Origin: CAYJLA01 sp964371305
GTDB taxonomy: Bacteria; Bacillota_I; Bacilli_A; RFN20; CAG-826
NCBI GenBank assembly: GCA_964371305.1
Contig: CAYJLA010000025.1
Location: 1-13,425, forward strand
DNA length: 13,425 bases
Reading direction: 5' to 3'
In this document: positions 8,315 through 13,425 of the stretch, one piece after another
Numbering within the stretch: the first letter of the stretch is position 1
How the letters are laid out: the number at the start of each line of letters is the position of its first letter
Translations under genes and position numbers: made by a program
The notes under the pieces: model-generated
Seen by the model: only the letters and a program-made list of their open reading frames with translations
What the model was told of the DNA's origin: nothing
Database searches by the model: none

Positions 8315-9334
8315 TTAAATCACTTTTTCTAAATCTGCTATTAGATTTTCTACTTGTTCTAAGGAGTCAATTTTTGCGCCACTTGCAAAAGCATGACCTC
8401 CACCTTCATATTTGGTCGCTACTTCATTAATAACATAAAACTTACTTCTAATGGATATTCTATAGCATTTGTCTTGTAGATCTTCTCCGATACTCATCCA
8501 AATATTAATGCCTTCGATAGTGGAAAACATGTTAACATTTTCTTTAACTCTTTCTACAGTAATGCCAAGATTTTTTTGATCATCATCGCTCATTACATAG
8601 TAAGCAATACCTTTCTTACTAATCTTATAATTATTAAGTATAAATTTCGTTATTTCTAGATCCTCGATTTTTTTAACATACATACGATTGTATATATCAA
8701 CAATATCGACTTCTAAAGTAAGTAAATAAGATGATAGTGCTAATGTAAAACTAGATGTACTATTATATTGAAAACGTCCAGAATCACCTACAATGGCAGT
8801 GTAGAAATATGATGCAGCATCTTTAGAAAAAACATATCTATCCCCCCAACTTAGTAGTATAGCAGCGACAATTTCAGCTGCAGCTGCAGCTTTTGTGTTA
8901 GTAATACTTATATCTGCAAATTTTGAAGTTTCCGGGTGGTGGTCGATTTTTATTAATTTAGAAGCTTTAGCAAATCTTGGATCTGCAATTCTAGGTTCGT
9001 TAGAAACATCGACAACAATACCAAGAAATGGATTATCCATATATGATTCATTTAATGTCTCGCTTTTTGGGTAAAGTCTTGGTGTAAAAACTGAATGATT
9101 ATCGCCGACAAAGTGAATATCTTTTGTTGGGAAATTATCCTTTAAAAATGTATACAAACCAAGTTGAGTTCCTAGAGCATCATAATCCGGGCGAATATGT
9201 CTAAAAATAACAATTCTATCAAATTCTTGAATGCTTTTTAGAATATCCTTTGCTTCTTTTTTATAATCATTTAAGTATGCTTGAGAAAGTTGCGTAATAA
9301 CTTTCCTTGTAATAGAACCGTTTGTTTTTTTCAT
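8315..9334 (-). CDS. nrnA: DHH-family bifunctional oligoribonuclease / pAp phosphatase NrnA
   Basis: A 339-residue DHH/DHHA1 phosphoesterase. The DHH domain shows FRHIRPDYDALG (44-55, H46, D50, D52), VVDVSN (107-112, D109), the signature DHHPE (131-135) and VGDSGRFQY (182-190, D184). The C-terminal DHHA1 substrate-binding domain ends with YEGGGHAFASGAK (309-321). Family knowledge: NrnA degrades 2-5-nt RNAs from the end of RNA decay and dephosphorylates pAp to AMP. Bacillus NrnA is about 313 residues; the extra length is mainly an N-terminal helix of about 25 residues. The start is supported by GAGGT a few bases upstream and by the promoter beyond it. It is the first gene of the nrnA-dnaE-polA-mutM/coaE operon, a linkage also seen near dnaE in Bacillus (ytqI). 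A related c-di-AMP/pApA phosphodiesterase role is possible but cannot be separated by sequence alone. Confidence 0.92.
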   Translation of the reverse strand: MKKTNGSITRKVITQLSQAYLNDYKKEAKDILKSIQEFDRIVIFRHIRPDYDALGTQLGLYTFLKDNFPTKDIHFVGDNHSVFTPRLYPKSETLNESYMDNPFLGIVVDVSNEPRIADPRFAKASKLIKIDHHPETSKFADISITNTKAAAAAEIVAAILLSWGDRYVFSKDAASYFYTAIVGDSGRFQYNSTSSFTLALSSYLLTLEVDIVDIYNRMYVKKIEDLEITKFILNNYKISKKGIAYYVMSDDDQKNLGITVERVKENVNMFSTIEGINIWMSIGEDLQDKCYRISIRSKFYVINEVATKYEGGGHAFASGAKIDSLEQVENLIADLEKVI

Positions 9335-9350
9335 AGTTGTACCTCGTGTA

Positions 9351-9387
9351 TAGTTATATTATAACTAAATATTCGAAATACTTACAA
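9351..9387 (-). promoter_or_regulatory. Sigma-A-type promoter of the nrnA-dnaE-polA-mutM/coaE operon
   Basis: On the minus strand a perfect -10 TATAAT (+ strand 9358-9363) lies 18 bp downstream of TTGTAA (9382-9387), a four-of-six match to the -35 consensus. Transcription would start near 9351, giving a leader of about 17 nt that holds the nrnA GAGGT ribosome binding site. The -35 overlaps the stop codon of the upstream hemolysin III gene. No terminator separates that gene from nrnA, so read-through may also contribute. Confidence 0.65.
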
Positions 9388-10062
9388 TACAAATAAATAA
9401 ATAGATACAAACATCAACAATGCGCCAATTAGCACAAACACATGGAATATTGTGTGAATATAACGAGCTTTTTTACCAAATGCATAAACAACAGCTCCAA
9501 CTGTATATGAAATACCTCCACCAACTATTAGCATTACACAAGTAAAGCCTAGTATTTCATATAATGGAACGAAAGCAAATATAATAATCCAGCCAATCAT
9601 TATGTAAAGAAACATACTTAATTTTGCGTATTTTTTAATATGAATTGAGTTAAATGTAATTCCTAAGATTGTACAAATCCAAACCACAGAAAACATTATA
9701 TAACCAACAACACCAGTGCCCCAACCCCAAATATCAACAGGTGTCATAGCAATTAATGTGTATGCGGTGTATGATCCTGCTATAGCAATAAATACTGCAT
9801 TATGATCTAATACTCTCAATACACGTTTTCCGTTATTTCTAGCTAACCCGTGATAGACACTAGACATTGTAAACATTATCACCATACAAACACCATAAAT
9901 AATAGCGGCCGATATTATAAGCGGATCATTTGTAGGGGCTGCTTTTATACCCATTAAAATTGTTGCTATAATAAAGAATATAGAACCTATCCCATGGGTT
10001 ATACTATTTGATATTTCCTCCCCTAGAGAGTATTTTGGTAATTCGATTTCATGTATGCTCAT
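9382..10062 (-). CDS. Hemolysin III family (PAQR-like) integral membrane protein
   Basis: A 226-residue polytopic protein with about seven hydrophobic segments (roughly 24-42, 47-66, 86-105, 117-134, 148-164, 170-193, 204-225). Family signatures are EEISNSITHGIG (15-26), MSSVYHGL (66-73), RVLDHNAVFIAIAGSYT (83-99), GGGISYTVGAVVYAFGK (181-197) and the C-terminal HTIFHVFVLIG (203-213). The conserved Ser67/His71/Asp86/His203/His207 set matches the putative metal site of PAQR/alkaline-ceramidase-like proteins (YqfA/YplQ type), so a lipid hydrolase activity is possible. The true substrate of bacterial members is unsettled and the hemolysin name is historical. The third C-terminal His common in the family is missing (LLMFVSI). 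No Shine-Dalgarno precedes the ATG and a TATAAT lies only 6 bp upstream, suggesting a leaderless message. It stands alone between the ackA terminator and the nrnA promoter. Confidence 0.88.
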   Translation of the reverse strand: MSIHEIELPKYSLGEEISNSITHGIGSIFFIIATILMGIKAAPTNDPLIISAAIIYGVCMVIMFTMSSVYHGLARNNGKRVLRVLDHNAVFIAIAGSYTAYTLIAMTPVDIWGWGTGVVGYIMFSVVWICTILGITFNSIHIKKYAKLSMFLYIMIGWIIIFAFVPLYEILGFTCVMLIVGGGISYTVGAVVYAFGKKARYIHTIFHVFVLIGALLMFVSIYLFVL

Positions 10063-10097
10063 AATTCAATTATATAAACGTGATTAAAAAAGTTTAC
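10060..10097 (-). promoter_or_regulatory. Candidate promoter of the hemolysin III gene, placed for leaderless transcription
   Basis: On the minus strand TATAAT (+ strand 10069-10074) is followed by six bases and then the ATG (10062-10060), so a normally spaced transcription start would fall on the A of the start codon. No -35 resembling TTGACA is present at 16-18 bp (GTAAAC at 10092-10097 is the 17-bp position). In such AT-rich DNA a chance TATAAT is quite possible, so the call is tentative. Confidence 0.35.
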
Positions 10098-10103
10098 CTA
10101 CTA

Positions 10104-10185
10104 CTAAAAAAATTAATTCTACACCTTCTCTACTGTGAGTAGAATTACTAATATATTGTCTACTAAGAATATAATTAGTAGATAA
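10104..10185 (-). repeat. Cluster of inverted repeats with a shared TCTACT/AGTAGA unit; terminator- or operator-like
   Basis: Three stem-loops lie between ackA and the hemolysin III gene. Stem A: TCTACTAA (10159-10166) with TTAGTAGA (10175-10182), 8 perfect pairs and an 8-nt loop, extendable through a G-T pair to 10156/10185. Stem B: TCTACT (10129-10134) with AGTAGA (10138-10143), 3-nt loop. Stem C: TAATTCTAC (10114-10122) with GTAGAATTA (10139-10147), 9 perfect pairs, enclosing B's left arm and sharing 10139-10143 with its right arm, so B and C exclude each other. Read on the minus strand, stem C is followed by ATTTTTTT (10113-10106), like a weak intrinsic terminator. The set could be a backup ackA terminator, an attenuator, or a protein-binding array; the sequence does not decide. 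Confidence 0.5.
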
Positions 10186-10191
10186 ATACAA

Positions 10192-10216
10192 GAAAAAAAG
10201 GGCATTCACGCCCTTT
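10192..10216 (-). terminator. Intrinsic terminator of ackA
   Basis: On the minus strand, 15 nt after the ackA stop, AAAGGGC (10216-10210) pairs perfectly with GCCCTTT (10203-10197) around a 6-nt loop. The right arm runs into a T tract (10199-10193). A GC-rich stem core followed by T residues is a standard Rho-independent terminator and stands out against the AT-rich surroundings. Confidence 0.9.
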
Positions 10217-10231
10217 AATTATTTTTATTAA

Positions 10232-11419
10232 TTAGATAGATTTGAAAGCATCTCTAGCAATCATTATTTCTTCATCAGTTGGAATTAAAGCAACTTTAAC
10301 TTTACTCTTATCGGTAGAAAATAGTTTTTCTATACCTCTAATTGAGTTATTCAAATCGTAATCAATTTCAATATTCAATGCATCTTTTAATTCATCGCAT
10401 ATCATTTGTCTTGTTAGTGAAGAATTTTCTCCTATACCAGCTGTAAACACAATTAAATCTACTCCACCTAAACGTACAAAATACTGGCCTACAAAATCGA
10501 CAACCCTTCTTACAAATAATTGATTAGCTAAAGCCGCTTGAACATTGCCTTCTTTACCGGCTTTTATGACGTCTCTTGAATCATTTGAAACTCCGCTAAC
10601 GCCTAAGAAGCCAGATTCTTTATTCAATAAATCATAAACTTCATCACTAGTTTTGCCTGTTGATTTCATAATAAAATTAAATACGCTTGGATCAATATCT
10701 CCGCATCTTGTACCCATCATAATTCCACCAAGTGGTGTTAACCCCATAGTTGTAGCAACGCATTTACCATTTTTTATCGCAGCAATAGATGAGCCGCTAC
10801 CTAAATGACATGTAATAATTCTTGTATTTTTCTTATCATTTAAATATTTTAAACCTACTTCCGAAACATACTGATGGCTAGTTCCGTGAAAACCATATCT
10901 TCTTATATCATATTTACTTGCTAAATCGTGCGGTATTGGAAATGTATAATCTTGAGCCTCCATAGATTGATGAAATGCTGTATCAAAAACTGCAACTTGA
11001 GGAACCTCAGGCAATACAGCTTTGAACGCTCTAAATCCAACTAAATTTGGACCATTGTGAAGTGGAGCTAAAGGCATTAAAAGTTCTACCAATTTCTCAG
11101 TTTCTTCATTGAATGGTGCTGATTTATCAAAATATTTTCCACCTTGAACTACACGGTGACCAACCGCTTTTATTTCGTGTAAATCTTTTATTATATTTTT
11201 AGATATCAAAGAATCTAACAAAACTCGTACTGCTTCTGAATGGTCAAGTACAGGTTGTGATATCTTCAAAACCTCTTCATCAAATTTCATTGTAAATAGG
11301 GAATCGTTATATCCTATTCTTTCTATAATTCCAGAACACATAGATTTTTCTTCTGGCATCTCAAATAATTTAAACTTTAAACTTGAACTACCAGCATTAA
11401 TTGCAATTACTTTACTCAT
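10232..11419 (-). CDS. ackA: Acetate kinase
   Basis: A 395-residue acetate kinase, the usual family length. Visible ASKHA-fold motifs are INAGSSSLKF (7-16, N8), VGHRVVQGG (86-94, R89), NGPNLVGFRA (122-131), VFDTAFHQSM (144-153, D146), RRYGFHGTSH (173-182, H178), CHLGSGSSIAAI (204-215), MGTRCGDIDPS (235-245, R238), FTAGIGEN (325-332) and PTDEE (380-384). It interconverts acetyl phosphate and ADP with acetate and ATP, normally with phosphotransacetylase, in fermentative energy gain. No pta is in the window. The start is ATG at 11419 because GGAGGT (11424-11429) sits four bases upstream; an in-frame TTG at 11431 would place that ribosome binding site inside the gene. It is transcribed alone, divergently from glgB, and ends at a strong terminator. 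I do not see a CcpA cre box upstream. Confidence 0.97.
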   Translation of the reverse strand: MSKVIAINAGSSSLKFKLFEMPEEKSMCSGIIERIGYNDSLFTMKFDEEVLKISQPVLDHSEAVRVLLDSLISKNIIKDLHEIKAVGHRVVQGGKYFDKSAPFNEETEKLVELLMPLAPLHNGPNLVGFRAFKAVLPEVPQVAVFDTAFHQSMEAQDYTFPIPHDLASKYDIRRYGFHGTSHQYVSEVGLKYLNDKKNTRIITCHLGSGSSIAAIKNGKCVATTMGLTPLGGIMMGTRCGDIDPSVFNFIMKSTGKTSDEVYDLLNKESGFLGVSGVSNDSRDVIKAGKEGNVQAALANQLFVRRVVDFVGQYFVRLGGVDLIVFTAGIGENSSLTRQMICDELKDALNIEIDYDLNNSIRGIEKLFSTDKSKVKVALIPTDEEIMIARDAFKSI

Positions 11420-11530
11420 AATTACCTCCAAAACATAATATATAATATATGAAATATTTTTAAAATTAAACTATTAAAATTAATTTTATATATTTATAAT
11501 ATAAATATGAATACTATATAGGAGAATGTT
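11420..11530. promoter_or_regulatory. Divergent ackA/glgB promoter region with a central inverted repeat
   Basis: This 111-bp gap is almost pure A/T. For glgB a perfect TATAAT lies at 11495-11500, giving a leader of about 24 nt, but no good -35 is found. For ackA the best minus-strand -10 is TATTAT (11447-11442) with TTTAAT (11470-11465) 17 bp upstream. Between them is a perfect 9-bp inverted repeat, TAAAATTAA (11461-11469) and TTAATTTTA (11480-11488), with a 10-bp spacer, overlapping both presumed -35 zones. It could be an operator, but low base complexity makes chance repeats common. Ribosome binding sites: GGAGGT for ackA (11424-11429) and AGGAGA for glgB (11520-11525). Confidence 0.45.
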
Positions 11531-13425
11531 ATGGCATTTGGATTATTACATGATTATTTAACGGGTCATTGCATAGAGGCTTACAATTTTTTTGGTGCAC
11601 ACTTTGAAACACGTGTTTTAGAAAAAGAAGTCTCTGCAGAAATAGTGATGAAAAATGGTAGAAAGAGAGTTTCTAAAAAAATTATAAAAGAAAAAATACA
11701 TGGTGTTGTTTTTCGATTATATGCTCCAAACGCAAGTGATGTTAGTGTAATTGGTGAGTTTAATAATTGGAATATATACGCTAATAAAATGGAACAGATT
11801 GATGAAACAGGAGTATTTGAGGCTTTTGTTGAAGGCGTGGAAAACTATCAAGCATATAAGTATCATTTCAAAAACGCAAATGGTTTATATGTTGATAAGG
11901 CTGACCCATATGCTTTCTTCAGTGAATTAAGACCTAATACATGCTCTAAAGTATTTGATATAAACAACTTTGTTTGGCACGATGATAGTTTTATGAATTC
12001 AAGAAATAGAAATTTTGATAATGCTATGTCGATTTATGAAGTACATTTAGGTTCATGGAAAGGTATGGTTAATGGAAGAAACATTTCTTATGAAGAGGTT
12101 GCAGATTATTTAATACCTTATATGAAAGAACTAGGATATACACATGCAGAAATCATGCCAATATGTCAATACCCATTCGATGGTTCCTGGGGGTATCAAG
12201 CAACTGGTTTTTATTCTGTTGACTCAAGATATGGCAATCCAATGCAACTAATGTCATTTGTTGATAGAATGCATCAAGCAGGTCTAGGAGTTATTTTAGA
12301 TTTTGCTCCAGTGCATTTTGCAATCGACCACTGGGCGCTTATTAATTTTGATGGAACAAATATGTTTGAATATAGCGATCCTAAACATACATACTCGCCA
12401 TGGGGGTCGGCTCAATTTGATTTAGGGAAAGATCCAGTAAGGTCATTTCTTATGTCAGCGATGGAATATTACTTAGATTACTTTCATTTTGATGGTATAC
12501 GAGTGGATGCGGTAAGTAATATATTGTACTGGGATGGTAATAAGGGTCATGGTGTCAATGAAGGTGCGATAGAATTTATAAAACGATTGAATGGAAAAAT
12601 TCATCATAAGCATCCAGGAGTGATGATGATCGCAGAGGATTCAACTGATTTCCAAGGAGTAACTAAGCCAATTGAATATGGCGGTCTTGGTTTCGATTAT
12701 AAATGGGATTTAGGATGGATGAACGATACACTTAAATATTATGGTTTAGATCCAATATATAAAAAATACGATCATCACAAGTTAACATTCTCAATGACTT
12801 ATTTTTATAGTGATAATTTTCTATTGCCTCTGTCACATGATGAAGTTGTGCATGGAAAAGGTACTATTATTAATAAGATGTGGGGAAACTATGATGAGAA
12901 GTTCGCTTTATTAAGAAACTTATATGTATATCAATATTCACATCCAGGAAAAAAACTTAATTTTATGGGAAACGAGTTAGCCAGTTTTGATGAATGGGAT
13001 GAAAGAAAAAGTTTGCCGTGGAATTTAAGAAATTTTCCAAAACATGATTCCATCGTTAGATTAATTAGAGACTTAAACTTAATTTATGATTATGAAGAAT
13101 GTATGAAAGTTAATGAGCATAATCCAAGCGTTTTCAACTGGCTGATGGTTGATAATACAACACAAAGTGTTTATGCATTTGAAAGAAAAGTTAATAATTC
13201 ACATTTAATTTTTGTTTTCAATATGACTGGTATGTACTATAATAGTTTTGATATTGGCGTAACTTCTAAAGGGAAGTACACTGAAATCATGAATAGTGAC
13301 AAGGATGTATATGGTGGAAATAATCAATACAATGGTGTTGAATTGTACACAAATGATCATGGTCCAGAAAATAGACCATTCAAAATTACCATTAAGTTAG
13401 CATCTTTTGGTGCTTGTATATTCAA
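11531..13425 (+). CDS. glgB: 1,4-alpha-glucan branching enzyme GlgB (3' end cut by window edge)
   Basis: The frame runs from ATG 11531 (AGGAGA five bases upstream) to the right edge: 631 residues without a stop. Family members are about 630-670 residues, so probably only a few codons are missing. Order: N-terminal CBM48/E-set domain with GVVFRLYAPNASDVSVIGEF (58-77) and KADPYAFFSELRPNT (123-137), then the GH13 barrel from SIYEVHLGSWKG (167-178). Catalytic residues are the nucleophile D326 in DGIRVDAV (321-328), acid/base E369 in IAEDST (367-372), and D437 in LSHDEVVHGK (434-443). GGLGFDYKWDLGWMNDTL (384-401) and HPGKKLNFMGNE (471-482) are typical of GlgB. A C-terminal beta domain follows from about 530. 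It forms alpha-1,6 branches in glycogen. Between GAHFE and the CBM48 core lies a lysine/arginine-rich stretch (about 28-57) longer than I expect. Other glycogen genes may follow to the right. Confidence 0.95.
   Translation, partial: MAFGLLHDYLTGHCIEAYNFFGAHFETRVLEKEVSAEIVMKNGRKRVSKKIIKEKIHGVVFRLYAPNASDVSVIGEFNNWNIYANKMEQIDETGVFEAFVEGVENYQAYKYHFKNANGLYVDKADPYAFFSELRPNTCSKVFDINNFVWHDDSFMNSRNRNFDNAMSIYEVHLGSWKGMVNGRNISYEEVADYLIPYMKELGYTHAEIMPICQYPFDGSWGYQATGFYSVDSRYGNPMQLMSFVDRMHQAGLGVILDFAPVHFAIDHWALINFDGTNMFEYSDPKHTYSPWGSAQFDLGKDPVRSFLMSAMEYYLDYFHFDGIRVDAVSNILYWDGNKGHGVNEGAIEFIKRLNGKIHHKHPGVMMIAEDSTDFQGVTKPIEYGGLGFDYKWDLGWMNDTLKYYGLDPIYKKYDHHKLTFSMTYFYSDNFLLPLSHDEVVHGKGTIINKMWGNYDEKFALLRNLYVYQYSHPGKKLNFMGNELASFDEWDERKSLPWNLRNFPKHDSIVRLIRDLNLIYDYEECMKVNEHNPSVFNWLMVDNTTQSVYAFERKVNNSHLIFVFNMTGMYYNSFDIGVTSKGKYTEIMNSDKDVYGGNNQYNGVELYTNDHGPENRPFKITIKLASFGACIF

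Noticed and set aside
11420..11431. A longer acetate kinase starting at TTG 11431
   Set aside because: The GGAGGT ribosome binding site lies at 11424-11429, inside that extension, and ideally serves the ATG at 11419, which gives the usual MSKVIAINAGSSS start.
1..13425. Mycoplasma-type genetic code (TGA as Trp)
   Set aside because: dnaB and dnaE end with TGA exactly at the expected domain ends and next-gene starts, Trp is TGG throughout, and no gene needs TGA read-through.
1..13425. Mobile element, CRISPR array, defence system, tRNA or rRNA
   Set aside because: No transposase, integrase, spaced repeat array or structural RNA signature is visible. All coding space is taken by core genes and the longest gene-free stretch is about 170 bp.

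Overview
The window looks like an ordinary chromosomal segment of a low-GC bacterium of the Bacillota/Mycoplasmatota type. It is strongly AT-rich and has Gram-positive-style Shine-Dalgarno sites (AGGAGG, GGAGGT). It carries the Bacillus-type helicase-loading pair DnaB/DnaI and a DnaE-type polymerase. TGA is used as a stop (end of dnaB, end of dnaE) and Trp is TGG, so the code is the standard bacterial one, not the Mycoplasma/Spiroplasma code. An uncultured gut Bacilli lineage or an Acholeplasma-like relative would fit, but that placement is an inference.

Layout, left to right: the 3' part of dnaB and complete dnaI on the + strand (2-1313). Convergent to them, and overlapping dnaI by 24 bp, is a tightly packed minus-strand DNA replication/repair operon. 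Read 5'->3' on the minus strand it is nrnA (9334-8315), dnaE (8313-5296), polA (5299-2699) and a fused mutM-coaE gene (2690-1290). Junctions are 1 bp, a 4-bp ATGA overlap, and 8 bp with a Shine-Dalgarno site touching the polA stop. A clear promoter lies just upstream of nrnA. Next comes a hemolysin III/PAQR-like membrane protein gene (10062-9382, minus), a 169-bp intergenic region with an ackA terminator and several hairpins, ackA (11419-10232, minus), a divergent AT-rich promoter region (11420-11530), and glgB (11531 to the right edge, +), which lacks only its last few codons.

How the genes fit together: DnaB/DnaI load the replicative helicase. DnaE and Pol I synthesise and mature DNA. NrnA removes nano-RNAs and pAp. 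The MutM half of the fusion excises oxidised purines and its CoaE half would make the last step of CoA synthesis. AckA produces ATP from acetyl phosphate in fermentation, and GlgB branches glycogen. The set is a compact core-metabolism region resembling the polA-mutM-coaE / dnaB-dnaI neighbourhood of Bacillus subtilis.

I see no mobile element, CRISPR array, phage gene, defence system, tRNA or rRNA. The most notable observation is the in-frame fusion of MutM to a divergent CoaE domain. Secondary points are the hairpin-rich ackA-hlyIII intergenic region, an apparently leaderless hemolysin III gene, and a DnaE with a short C-terminus and an eroded PHP domain.
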